Part shown: positions 17,078 to 26,100 of the stretch, in pieces | Layout: the number at the start of each line of letters is the position of its first letter | Numbering within the stretch: the first letter of the stretch is position 1 | Source: Enterobacter sichuanensis | GTDB taxonomy: Bacteria; Pseudomonadota; Gammaproteobacteria; Enterobacterales; Enterobacteriaceae | Assembly (NCBI RefSeq): GCF_002939185.1 | Contig: NZ_POVL01000029.1 | Location: forward strand, 1 to 62,606 | Length of the DNA: 62,606 nt | Direction of reading: 5' to 3' | Notes under the pieces: model-generated | What the model was told of the DNA's origin: nothing | What the model saw: only the letters and a program-made list of their open reading frames with translations | Database searches by the model: none | Translations under genes and position numbers: made by a program

Positions 17078-17485
17078 GTGGGCGTGTCTGACACAATGAA
17101 GAAAATCGTGATGCTGGCCATTGTGGCGAGCCTGGCTGTGGGATGCGCGCCGTTACATCCTTCCGGATGCCATAAGACCACGGCAACGGGGTCTTGTGGT
17201 TCCGGACGCTGGGACGATCAGGATGAATGGGGGGCGCAGGCACGGGCGATCAAGGCGGCAATAGAAGACAAAATTGACGAGCCGCAAAAGTGGAAAGGGA
17301 AAAAATGCCGGTTGCATATTGAATTTGCTCAGGATGGCACGGCGTTAGCTATCTCAACCAGCGACGGCAATAAAGCCTGGTGCGAAGCGCTAAAATCAGC
17401 AGCCCAAAAAGCCACATTCCCGGCCTTCGACAATCCGGAAGTCTACAGAGATTTTCAAAAATCCGGCTTTGACATGCGAGGTTAG
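17078..17485 (+). CDS. Lipoprotein with stand-alone TolA C-terminal domain
   Basis: The N-terminus is a lipoprotein signal: MKKIVMLAIVASLAVGC with lipobox VGC (Cys acylated). The rest, from about WGAQARAIKAAIEDKI to the end, resembles the C-terminal domain III of TolA, including paired Cys residues (KKCRLHIEF and KAWCEAL) that form a disulfide in TolA. There is no long helical domain II. GTG 17078 has a good AGGGAG site and gives six extra residues; ATG 17096 gives the neater signal peptide but lacks a good site. Likely role: a periplasmic lipoprotein that may contact Tol, Pal or colicin/phage partners. That is inference. Confidence 0.8.
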   Translation: MGVSDTMKKIVMLAIVASLAVGCAPLHPSGCHKTTATGSCGSGRWDDQDEWGAQARAIKAAIEDKIDEPQKWKGKKCRLHIEFAQDGTALAISTSDGNKAWCEALKSAAQKATFPAFDNPEVYRDFQKSGFDMRG

Positions 17486-17488
17486 CGC

Positions 17489-17511
17489 AGAAAAGGCCCC
17501 ATCAGGGGCCT
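17489..17511 (-). terminator. Terminator of the omptin gene
   Basis: On the minus strand the stem AGGCCCC / GGGGCCT with a 4-base loop is followed by UUUUC. It lies about 35 bases past the omptin stop codon, between convergent genes. Confidence 0.8.
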
Positions 17512-17546
17512 GAACTGTATTAACAATCGACTGCGTTTCGCCTGGA

Positions 17547-18485
17547 TTAGAAGCGATATTGCAGACCCGCTGTAATGGTATAGTTGTGGTTAGAAATACC
17601 CGCAGCGTCCCCACCAATAGAGCCGGACTGCCCGGTATTGGTATCAATAATCTGCGTACCGCCTTTACCTTCTTCGTAGCTGCTATAGGTAAATTCAGCA
17701 AATACTTTGGCATGCGGAGTGACATAATACCCGGCATCGACGGATGCGCCATAATAGCGGGAATCGCTAGTTTTCTCACGGAAGGTCAGATCGCGCATAT
17801 AGTGCTCGTCGTTATCATGTGCACGGACCCAGTCACTGAATTTAAACAGGGCATTAAACTCAAAGTCATTAAATCGGTACTGTCCTGCAAGACCAATATA
17901 TGGCATGGAGAAACGCTGGCTATAACCAATGCCGCGTTCGCCTGCCGGGAAGTTCCCTTTATAGGTGCCGTTATCGTAATTGTAAGTACCGCCAGTCGCC
18001 GTCCAGCTGAAGCGGGTTTCCTGATAACCTGCGGTAACGCCCGCTTTATAATTATCGCCCTGGAAGATCCAACCTTTTACGTTGAGATCGTATTCATTGG
18101 CATAGTTAACGTTCGTCGCTGGATGGCTCGAATGGTCTGTCCAGGAGGATTGTTTTGCATTCATCCAGTCATAGTCATCCATATGGCCAGAGCCTGATGC
18201 GAGGGATGTCCAGCCGCGAGCGTTCAGTGTCAAAAAGGAGTAAGCATCCCAGGAAATATCGCCTTTCAGAATGGCGACATTTTTAATTTTCCAGTCCAGT
18301 TGGCTAATTTTTCTTCCTGTCACTTCGTCATAAACCATCTCGTGAGATTTTCCGCTCAGCATCCCGGCAGAGGCTGAAACCGTTAAACTCTCTGGTGAAA
18401 AATCCGGAGTGACTTGTGCTGGTCCTGCATATACTGCCCCTGAAAACGCGGCCATCATCATTCCCGCAACGACTTTATTTGTCAT
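17547..18485 (-). CDS. Omptin family outer membrane protease
   Basis: This 312-residue beta-barrel aspartyl-type protease is of the OmpT/PgtE/Pla family. A signal peptide is cut after VYA (residue 20). The active-site pairs are visible as DYD (104-106, in [11 protein letters not shown]) and DEH (226-228, in [13 protein letters not shown]), matching the Asp-Asp and Asp-His of OmpT. The barrel ends with aromatic Phe (TAGLQYRF). Omptins cleave cationic antimicrobial peptides and host proteins at the cell surface and need LPS. A strong terminator follows. Regulation by PhoP is common in the family but I could not find a clear PhoP box in the 243-bp upstream region. Confidence 0.95.
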   Translation of the reverse strand: MTNKVVAGMMMAAFSGAVYAGPAQVTPDFSPESLTVSASAGMLSGKSHEMVYDEVTGRKISQLDWKIKNVAILKGDISWDAYSFLTLNARGWTSLASGSGHMDDYDWMNAKQSSWTDHSSHPATNVNYANEYDLNVKGWIFQGDNYKAGVTAGYQETRFSWTATGGTYNYDNGTYKGNFPAGERGIGYSQRFSMPYIGLAGQYRFNDFEFNALFKFSDWVRAHDNDEHYMRDLTFREKTSDSRYYGASVDAGYYVTPHAKVFAEFTYSSYEEGKGGTQIIDTNTGQSGSIGGDAAGISNHNYTITAGLQYRF

Positions 18486-18728
18486 TTTTATTTCCCTAAA
18501 TCAAATTAATCAATGAGTTGCAGACAAATCTTAAAAGTCATACAAATAAGAATCAACTGCCAGTTTTGGTATTTTTTTTTCGTGTCTGAACTTAAGCGAA
18601 ATATAATCTTGTGAATACAGGTGTTGTACCCGGCGAAAAGATCGGACACATTAATCTCGTGAGTAACCGCCCAACGGTTATTAGCTGAAAAAATAACGCG
18701 ATGAATATTCGTCACTTAAAGGGAAATT

Positions 18729-19640
18729 ATGTCCTTACCTCCGCTGTATGCCCTGCGCGCTTTTGAAGTAGCCGCGCGGCTGAACTCCTTCAGCAAAGCC
18801 GCTGAAGTGCTCAATATCACACCGGGCGCGGTCAGCAGGCATGTCCGGACGCTTGAAACGTGGTTTGACTGTGAGCTCTTTAAACGGCAGGGGCCGAGAG
18901 TCGAGGTCAGCGACGCCGGGCGTATCCTGGCAGGACAGCTTAGCGAAAGTTTCTCGAATATCGAGTGGGCCTGTCGCGCATTCCGAAGTGAAAATCATCT
19001 GTTGCGCCTTAAAGCGCCCAGCACCCTGACGATGCATTGGCTTCTGAATGTCCTCAAATCCTTTCGCGAGAACCATGCAAAACCTAAAGTTGAAATCGCC
19101 AGCGTCTGGATGGACTTTGACACCGTGGACTTCAGCCGCGAGCCGTATGATTGCGCGATCCTCCTCGGCAATGGCTACTTTGGCGAGTCAACGGAGAGTC
19201 GGTTGCTTTTCAGCGAATGGCTCATTCCGGTGTGTACGCCGTCTTTGCTGGAGTCTGCCCGGCACCAGCTTTCGCAGTGCTATCTTATCCATCCCTCTCC
19301 GGACAGACGGGACTGGAAACGCTGGCTGAAAAGGACCGGGTTATATCCGGGGCTCGACATGAGTGGCGGGATCGTGTTCGATACCCTGGAGCAGGGAAGT
19401 CTTGCCGCCATGCACGGGCATGGTATTGCGATGGCCGATCTTCGGCTCACGCTGGAAGCCCTGAAAAGCGGACTGCTTGCATTACCTTTCAGGGAAGCCA
19501 TCGACACAGGCGACGGCTATTATCTTGTCTGGCCGAAAAATTCCCTCAGAACACACAGTATCGAACGCCTGCGGGACTGGCTTAACCTCCATACGCCGGT
19601 GGTTCCTGCTCTGGATATTGTCTGTCTGAACGTTGAATAG
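18729..19640 (+). CDS. LysR family regulator, GcvA/AmpR-like
   Basis: This 303-residue LysR-type regulator begins MSLPPLYALRAFEVAARLNSF, with the helix-turn-helix at about 18-45 (FSKAAEVLNITPGAVSRHVRTLE) and an effector-binding domain thereafter. The N-terminus is of the GcvA/AmpR type. It is divergent from the omptin gene with 243 bp between them, so control of the protease is possible, but there is no direct evidence. There is no beta-lactamase gene next to it. An AGGG site precedes the ATG. Confidence 0.9.
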   Translation: MSLPPLYALRAFEVAARLNSFSKAAEVLNITPGAVSRHVRTLETWFDCELFKRQGPRVEVSDAGRILAGQLSESFSNIEWACRAFRSENHLLRLKAPSTLTMHWLLNVLKSFRENHAKPKVEIASVWMDFDTVDFSREPYDCAILLGNGYFGESTESRLLFSEWLIPVCTPSLLESARHQLSQCYLIHPSPDRRDWKRWLKRTGLYPGLDMSGGIVFDTLEQGSLAAMHGHGIAMADLRLTLEALKSGLLALPFREAIDTGDGYYLVWPKNSLRTHSIERLRDWLNLHTPVVPALDIVCLNVE

Positions 19641-19647
19641 TCACCTT

Positions 19648-19714
19648 CGCCCGGCGGCGCTACGCTTGCACGGGCCTACAACAGAGTCCGGGTAAGCGCA
19701 GCGTCACCCGGCAA
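19648..19714. repeat. REP/BIME palindrome pair
   Basis: Two REP-like units in opposite orientation, with cores GCCCGGCGGCGCTACGC and GCGCAGCGTCACCCGGC, end near 19714. They resemble enterobacterial REP elements found between genes, and copies of the same type occur at about 33606, 51127, 58138 and 62063. Confidence 0.75.
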
Positions 19715-19737
19715 AAAAGGCGGCCACAGGCATAACA

Positions 19738-20208
19738 TCAGGCGTAGGGAATATTTGCCATGTGTTTATATCTTTCCGGCAGCGCGCTGTTCAGATTAAG
19801 CAATTTATCGATAATATAAAGCGCAGGCGTACCTTTTTCGCGCTCAGCATCAATCAATGCTGAACGTAACAGATTGGCAGCCGTTGTTATTTTCTGGAAA
19901 TAAGCCTCAGACTCAGGCGTCTGTACTTCACCTGATGTGGCGTAACGCACCCGGGGCCAGTCCGCGAAGTCAAGCAGCGGAAGGAGCCCATCTTCTTTTG
20001 GCAGATGCGCCGCGAGCAGCGCCTCGGCGTTACCCGGCGCGCTCTGGGCGAAAGAGAGCAGATGCAGTCGATGAATAAAGGGTGACAGCGCTTCGGAATG
20101 TTCTTTTTCTGCTGACAGTATTTTAATTAAGTCATGTAAGCTTTCAGCGATATTATTTTTATGCGGCGCGATAATTTTCATGACCGGGAGTAAAACATCG
20201 AGTGTCAT
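19738..20208 (-). CDS. Hypothetical helical protein
   Basis: I do not recognise this 156-residue protein. It starts MTLDVLLPVMKIIAPHKNN, has no signal peptide or membrane segment, and appears mainly alpha-helical, with many Leu/Ala/Glu-rich stretches. It stands alone, pointing away from the phosphotransferase-like gene, with 184 bp of AT-rich DNA between them and a REP element beyond its stop. A GGAG-like site before the ATG and normal codon use support a real gene. Confidence 0.6.
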   Translation of the reverse strand: MTLDVLLPVMKIIAPHKNNIAESLHDLIKILSAEKEHSEALSPFIHRLHLLSFAQSAPGNAEALLAAHLPKEDGLLPLLDFADWPRVRYATSGEVQTPESEAYFQKITTAANLLRSALIDAEREKGTPALYIIDKLLNLNSALPERYKHMANIPYA

Positions 20209-20392
20209 AGGTGCTCCATACAGGCAGAGTGATATTTATAATTTTAAAGGGATGATGACCTGATGGTATTTAACGTGATTACGTTTGAAAAACGATAAAT
20301 AGTGAGCGTCAGTGTGAGTTTTACTCAACATCTTATTTACCCCATCACGCTATACTTACGACCAGAAACCGAACGTATCGAATGAGGACGGT

Positions 20393-21178
20393 ATGTCTAC
20401 CGACAACTTATCCAAAATGGGCGCTGCAAAGGTACGCCTTTTGACGGATCAACATGGCAATCAGATAATTGAAAAAAGCCCTGTTAGTGATGTTGAATAC
20501 TGCTTTTATGAGCGTGCGGCGGAGTCACTCAAGAGGGCTGTTGAATCACCTCGACTGTTGCACTCAGATCCTCATCAACACGTCCTGAGGCTCGAGTACG
20601 TTCCGCATAAGATCTCCCAGGATGAGGTTACTGCTGACGAAATATTGAGACGACTTTCACGCCTTCACGATTATCCTGCCGACCCCGCATGGATTTATCA
20701 CCCCCATAGCTGGCCTGAGTCATCGCTTGAAAGATCGCTGTCTCTTCTGGAATTACCCGTCCGCATTGAGCGGCAGTTGCGTTATTTTCACCAGGCGGGC
20801 AGCGTTTTGTTTAATCAGGAATGTTTGATTTCAGGTGATACGAATGCGGGTAACTGGGGCAGAAGAGAAAACGGCGATGTGATCCTTTTTGACTGGGAAA
20901 GGTTCGGCACGGGCAGTCCGGCTATCGACCTTGCTCCGCTGGTGAAAGGGATGGGTACAAGACAAAGCATTTTGCAGCTTGCCGAACGCTACTGTTTATT
21001 TACTGCTCATTCCCTTGCAGACAGGTTAGCCAGAGAAATCACTATCGCCAAAGCATGGATTGTCACTGAAGTCGTGTTATTACTGCACGAAAGGAAAAAG
21101 CCTGATCTGAATATCTACCTTAACTGGTACAGGGATCATCTTCCCGGCTGGCTGGATGAGTCCGTCACCCTTCTTTGA
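20393..21178 (+). CDS. APH/choline-kinase-like phosphotransferase family protein
   Basis: This 261-residue protein resembles the small-molecule kinase fold of aminoglycoside phosphotransferases. The catalytic loop is SGDTNAGNWG, which keeps the Asp and Asn of the HGDxxxxN motif but has Ser where His is usual. The metal-binding segment is VILFDWERFGTGSPAIDLAPLV. A GAGGA site precedes ATG 20393. The substrate is unknown. Such chromosomal genes often act on metabolites rather than antibiotics, and nothing in the context suggests a resistance cassette. Confidence 0.75.
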   Translation: MSTDNLSKMGAAKVRLLTDQHGNQIIEKSPVSDVEYCFYERAAESLKRAVESPRLLHSDPHQHVLRLEYVPHKISQDEVTADEILRRLSRLHDYPADPAWIYHPHSWPESSLERSLSLLELPVRIERQLRYFHQAGSVLFNQECLISGDTNAGNWGRRENGDVILFDWERFGTGSPAIDLAPLVKGMGTRQSILQLAERYCLFTAHSLADRLAREITIAKAWIVTEVVLLLHERKKPDLNIYLNWYRDHLPGWLDESVTLL

Positions 21179-21316
21179 GGCCATTTTCAGCCTCCAGGCC
21201 GATAACTCAGGCAGCGTTTTGTTTCACAAATGCCGTAGCCCACAGTCTGTTCAGAATGGTATAACGCCTTGCGGCACTCGGGGTGCCGTCAGCTGACCCC
21301 ATTCACAAAGGTGTAT

Positions 21317-21793
21317 ATGAAACAAATTACTTTCAGCGATCTGCAGCAACAGAGCGAGCAGGCCGCCAATTCCCCTCGCTTACGTGCGCATCGTAATTTA
21401 CACCCTGAACTGAGCGACCCGGTTCAGCGCCTGGCCATTGCCATGGAGCCTGGCACCTATGTTCGCCCGCATCGCCACCCGCATACCTTTGAATTACTGA
21501 CAGCGCTAAGTGGCCGCTTTCTGGTGCTGAATTTTGATGACAACGGTAACGTGACTCAACGCGTGGTGTTGGGTGACGCGTGCAAGGTGCTGGAGATGGA
21601 GGCGGGCACCTGGCATGCCGTGCTGTCACTGGATAAAGGTGGCGTTATTTTTGAGGTTAAACACGGCGGATATCAGCCTGTTGCCGGGCCTGATTTTGCC
21701 CCATGGGCACCTGCTGAAAACGCACCCGGCACCGAAAAGCTGATGCAATGGTACGCGCAGGCGCAAGTGGGTGATGGGGGTTTTACCCTGTAA
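21317..21793 (+). CDS. WbuC family cupin-fold metalloprotein
   Basis: This 158-residue cupin starts at ATG 21317 (MKQITFSDLQQQ) behind AAGGTG. Metal ligands are visible in the first cupin motif, RPHRHPHTFELLTALSGRF (two His pairs and Glu), with a further His in TWHAVLSL. It matches the WbuC group, which is sometimes found in O-antigen loci, and its biochemical function is not settled. Here it is a single gene. The 138 bp upstream contain a small GC-rich hairpin near 21270-21290 of unclear meaning. Confidence 0.85.
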   Translation: MKQITFSDLQQQSEQAANSPRLRAHRNLHPELSDPVQRLAIAMEPGTYVRPHRHPHTFELLTALSGRFLVLNFDDNGNVTQRVVLGDACKVLEMEAGTWHAVLSLDKGGVIFEVKHGGYQPVAGPDFAPWAPAENAPGTEKLMQWYAQAQVGDGGFTL

Positions 21794-21808
21794 GGGTTCT
21801 CATCTGTG

Positions 21809-21834
21809 CCCGGCACGCGATGAGGTGCGCCGGG
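21809..21834. terminator. Hairpin between convergent genes
   Basis: CCCGGC (21809-21814) pairs with GCCGGG (21829-21834), with extra partial pairing inside (AC/GT). It lies between the convergent cupin and quinone reductase genes. It is followed by AAATTT and has no long U-tract. Confidence 0.4.
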
Positions 21835-21856
21835 AAATTTCAATCACAGGCTGATA

Positions 21857-22456
21857 TTAATCCGCAAGATTGAGTCCTTGCAGAAAATCCTCAACCTGAG
21901 CAGGTGTTGCCGTATCGGCCTGGTAGAGAATATCGAGCGTGACGTTCTTCAACCCGCAGAAGCCAAATACGCCTTCGATGATCTGCGTCTGAATCGCCGT
22001 CGAATAGCCGTGTTTATCAAATCCGGTGAGATCGCTGCCGCCAGTGGCAATCAGGCGGACGGGAACATCCCTTAAGTTGCCCACAATCCGGCCGTCGTCG
22101 GCTACCTTATACGCCCAGTTCAGGGTTAATACGCGATCGAACCAGCCTTTCAACAGCGCGGGAACTGACCACCAGTACACCGGGAAGACAAACACCAGCA
22201 TATCCGCTCGCTCAACGCGCTGCTGCTCGCGCAGAATATCGTCGGGGAGGGCGCCGGGTTCGCCATGATAAAAATCCAGATCGGCGCGCGACATGGCCGG
22301 ATTAAAACCTTCGGCATGCAGGTCAGCCCTTTCAACCTGCGTGCCTTGTTCGCGAAGCTGTCCGGCAATGCGATCGGCCAGTGAATGAGACAGCGAGTTT
22401 TCGACAGGGTGAGCCGTCACGATCAGCGCATTTTTGATGACATCTTTAGCAGACAT
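21857..22456 (-). CDS. NAD(P)H-quinone oxidoreductase, flavodoxin-fold
   Basis: This 199-residue flavodoxin-like protein of the NQO1/MdaB/KefF family has the flavin-phosphate loop in VTAHPVENSLSHSLADRI (about 13-30) and the second flavin contact FPVYWWSVPALLKGWFDRVL (about 90-109), a hallmark of this family. These enzymes reduce quinones by two electrons and protect against electrophiles and redox stress. A TetR-family gene lies directly upstream in the same direction, and a promoter with an inverted repeat lies between them, so specific induction by a quinone-like ligand is likely. Confidence 0.9.
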   Translation of the reverse strand: MSAKDVIKNALIVTAHPVENSLSHSLADRIAGQLREQGTQVERADLHAEGFNPAMSRADLDFYHGEPGALPDDILREQQRVERADMLVFVFPVYWWSVPALLKGWFDRVLTLNWAYKVADDGRIVGNLRDVPVRLIATGGSDLTGFDKHGYSTAIQTQIIEGVFGFCGLKNVTLDILYQADTATPAQVEDFLQGLNLAD

Positions 22457-22487
22457 AGCAACCTCAGCAGGGAATGAATTGCTGTCT

Positions 22488-22515
22488 ATATTACTATTGG
22501 TAACTTATGTGTCAA
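22488..22515 (-). promoter_or_regulatory. Promoter with overlapping TetR-type operator
   Basis: On the minus strand TTGACA (plus 22510-22515) and TAATAT (plus 22488-22493) are 16 bases apart, a near-consensus sigma-70 promoter. Overlapping the spacer and the -10 is the inverted repeat ATTAC-N5-GTAAC (22490-22504, one mismatch between arms). This fits repression of the quinone reductase gene by the adjacent TetR protein. Confidence 0.65.
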
Positions 22516-22529
22516 TCTGCCTGCTACGA

Positions 22530-23123
22530 TCATTTTGTGCTTTTCGCGTAGGTCTCCAGCACGCCGGACATGGCGCCGCTGAGCATATCTTCCGCAACAT
22601 TTCGGGCGAGCGCACCGCTCCCTGCGGCAGCGCTGAGCGCGTCCGCAGCACCCAAAATGGCCGTCAGCACTGCTTCCCCCTGAACACCTTTTAGCACAAC
22701 AAAAGGAGAAAGCGCGGTGCGCAGGCAGTCGGCACACTCAGCCACGCACGCTTCCCGGAATGTCTGCAGCGCGTGAGAACCGGACAGCGCCGCGGCAATG
22801 GGGCCGGTTTCGGGGCCGGCGGTTATGGCGCAATCGATATAGGCGGCGCTGAAAAAGCGAATCGTCTTTTCCAGCGTTTTGCTGTCTACCGCCAGCGTTT
22901 CACGGAATTTTTTCAACTGCCGATCGCTGTAATCCTGGTACAGCGCCATCAACAGCCCTTCGCGATCGCCAAAGTGGTCGTAGGGGATCGGTTTTGTCAC
23001 GTTGGCCCGTTCCGCCAGGTAACCCAGCGTCAGTGCCTCCGTGCCTTGCTGGCGGACAATTCCACGCGCCACTTCCAGCAGCTGCACGCGGCGGTCCTCT
23101 TTTCTTAAGCGCTTAACAACCAT
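22530..23123 (-). CDS. TetR family repressor next to quinone reductase
   Basis: This 197-residue TetR-type regulator has its helix-turn-helix at about 28-50 (TLGYLAERANVTKPIPYDHFG) and a helical ligand domain thereafter. It lies 34 bases downstream of the RND pump gene in the same direction but is probably functionally linked to the quinone reductase that follows it, because the intervening promoter carries an operator-like inverted repeat. Read-through from the pump operon may also supply it. The inducer is unknown. Confidence 0.9.
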   Translation of the reverse strand: MVVKRLRKEDRRVQLLEVARGIVRQQGTEALTLGYLAERANVTKPIPYDHFGDREGLLMALYQDYSDRQLKKFRETLAVDSKTLEKTIRFFSAAYIDCAITAGPETGPIAAALSGSHALQTFREACVAECADCLRTALSPFVVLKGVQGEAVLTAILGAADALSAAAGSGALARNVAEDMLSGAMSGVLETYAKSTK

Positions 23124-23157
23124 GTTTTCCTCGGGTCAGTTAATTACTGAGGGTAGT

Positions 23158-26100
23158 TTACACGTTTTCAGCAGGGGGCTGCACGCCTTGTTCCGCAGGG
23201 CGGATCCGGAACCAGATTGCATACATCGCCGGCAGGAAGACGAGCGTAATGATGGTTCCCCCCAACGTTCCGCCGATCAGCGTCCAGGCCAGCGTTCCCC
23301 AGAACACCGAATGCGTCAGGGGAATGAACGCCAGCACGGCAGCCATCGCGGTCAGTAATACCGGGCGCGCTCGCTGGACCGTCGCCTCAACCACCGCCTG
23401 GAACGGATCGAGGCCTGCCTTTTGGTTATGGTCGATTTGCCCGATCAGAATCAGAGTATTGCGCATAAGAATGCCTGACAGGGCGATCAGGCCCACCAGG
23501 GCGTTGATGCCAAACGGCTGATTAAACATCAGCAGGGTTGGGACCACGCCAATCAATCCCAGCGGCGCGGTAAGAAACACCATTACCATCGCCGAGAGCG
23601 AACGCACCTGCAAAATGATGATCAGCAGCGTCAGGGCAATCATGATCGGGAACAGCGGGAGCATGGCCTGTGTGGCTTTACCCGACTCCTCAATCGACCC
23701 CGCCATGTCGATGCGGTACCCGGCTGGCAGCGCATCAACAATTGGCTGGAGCTGCTTCATGATGGCAACCGACACATCCGGTGGCTGAAGCGTGTCGGCG
23801 ATATCGCCCCGCACGGTAATGGTCGGAGTGCGATCGCGACGGCGCAGGATCGGATCTTCCATGCCGATCTCAATCTTGCCGATTTGGGACAGCGGAACAC
23901 GCTGTCCCGCATTGCCGACCAGGGTGAAACCCTCAATTTTTGCCGGATCAAGGCGGATATCTCCCGCGGCGCGGCCCATCACCTCTACCGAACGGATATC
24001 TTCCCGTACGGCGGTAACAGGCACACCGGACAACAGAAACTGAAGCTGGCGGGCGACGTCACTGGACGTTAATCCCGTCGCCTGCAGGCGGTTCTGGTCG
24101 AGGGTGAAATGTAATACGGGCACGCGCGAGCCCCAGTCACTGTTGACGGTTCGCATCATCGGGCTTGCCTCCAGCACGGCTTTCACCTTATCAGCAATGC
24201 CACGCACGGTCGCGACATCCGGCCCTGAAACGCGCCAGGCCACCGGGAAGGGCGAGTATGGGCCAAACACCAGCTGGGTTACCCGCACGCGGGCTTCCGG
24301 CGCAAGGCCGCTGGCGACCGCCTCCCGAAGCCTGAACTTGAGCGCCTCGCGTGAGGTCTCGCTGTCCGTGAGGATCACGACTTTGGCAAAAGACGGATCG
24401 GGTAGCTCGGGGGCCATCGCCAGATAAAAACGAGGTGAACCCTGTCCAATATAGGCGGTAACGATTTTGGCTTCCGGCTGTTTGCTTAGCCAGGCTTCAA
24501 TTTTTGCGGTGGCGGCGCTGGTCTGCGCAATCGAGGTACCGTAGGGCATCTGGACTTCAACCAGCACTTCCGGGCGATCGGAGGTTGGGAAAAATTGTTT
24601 TTTTACGAGCCCCATACCGAGCACGGCGAGGATAAAAATGGCGACGACCGAGCCGGCCACCCACCATTTTCTGGCGATAACGCGGCCAAGCAGCAGGCGA
24701 AAACGATTATAGCGAGACGTGTTATAGATGGCGGCATGGCCACCTTCCACGACCGGAATGTTTGGCAGGATCTTCACGCCCAGATACGGCGTGAACACCA
24801 CGGCGACAAACCAGGACGCAATCAGGGCGAGGCCGACAATCCAGAACATGTTGCTGGTGTATTCCCCGGCGGTCGACTGGGCAAAGCCGTTCGGCATAAA
24901 GCCAATGGCCGTCACCAGCGTACCCGCCAGCATGGGCGCGGCGGTGTGGCTCCAGGCGTAGGCGGAGGCTTTGATTCTGTCGTAACCTTCCTCCATCTTC
25001 ACCACCATCATTTCGATGGCGATAATGGCGTCATCAACCAGCAGGCCAAGCGCGAGGATCAGAGAGCCCAGCGTGACGCGGTCAAAGTTTATTCCTGCGG
25101 CCTCCATTACCACGAAGACCACCGCCAGCGTGAGCGGGACCGCCGCTGCCACCACCACGCCCACGCGCCAGCCCATACTGACAAAACAGACCACCATCAC
25201 CACCAGCAGGGCGACGAAGAATTTGATCATAAACTCGTCGACCGACGAGCGGATATTCACGGACTGATCGGTGACTTTGGTCAGGGTCATGCCGAGCGGC
25301 AGGCCAGCATTAATTTTCGCCGCTTCTGCATCCAGCGCTTTACCCAGCGTCAGACCGTTCCAGCCTTCACGCATCACAATGCCCAGCAGAAGGGCGGGCT
25401 CATGCTGATTACGGATCAGCATCGTCGGGGGATCTTCGTAGCCCCGTTCAACCGTGGCCACATCGGACAGCTTGAGGGTCTTGCCCTGAGCCACAAAGGG
25501 GGTATCGCGGATCTTTTGCAATTCGTCGAAAGCACCGTCGAGGCGAATAAAAATCTGCGCGCCCCGGGTCTCAATGGAGCCAGCAGCGGCCAGGGCGTTC
25601 TGGCTGTTGAGCGCAGTGAAGATATCCTGGGTTGAGAGCCCCATCGTCGCCAGACGGTCATGCGAGAAGGAGATGTAAATCCGCTCAGCCTGTTCACCGA
25701 TAATGTTCACCTTCTTCACGCCCGGGACGTGCAGGAGCTGCTGGCGCAGTCCTTCGGCATCACGTACCAGTTGCCGCTGCGGTTCGCCTTTCGCTTTCAG
25801 GGCAAAAAGGGCAAAGGTGACATCCGAGAATTCGTCATTGATCATCGGCCCGATGACGCCGGACGGGAGACGCCGGGTTTCGTCTCCCAGCTTCTTCCGC
25901 GCCTGGTAGAACTCGTCCTGCACCTCAGCGGGCGGCGTTTTGTCCTGCAATGACAACGTGATAAAGGCCATGCCGGGCCGGGTATAGGTTTCCGTGCGGT
26001 CATACCATTTGAGTTCCTGCAGGCGCTTTTCCAGCGGTTCGGCAACCTGATCCTGGATTTCCTGCGCGGTCGCACCCGGCCAGACGGTAATCACCGTCAT

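Noticed and set aside
18506..18715. 69-codon minus-strand open frame between the omptin and LysR genes
   Set aside because: There is no ribosome site or domain, and it occupies the divergent promoter region.
18486..18728. PhoP box before the omptin gene
   Set aside because: I found only a poor direct repeat with wrong spacing (TAAATC ... TAATCA).
18729..19640. AmpR for a chromosomal beta-lactamase
   Set aside because: The LysR protein is of the GcvA/AmpR type, but no beta-lactamase gene is adjacent.
24595..25635. 346-codon plus-strand open frame inside the RND permease gene
   Set aside because: It is antisense to a certain gene and is rich in His, Arg and Gln with no domain.
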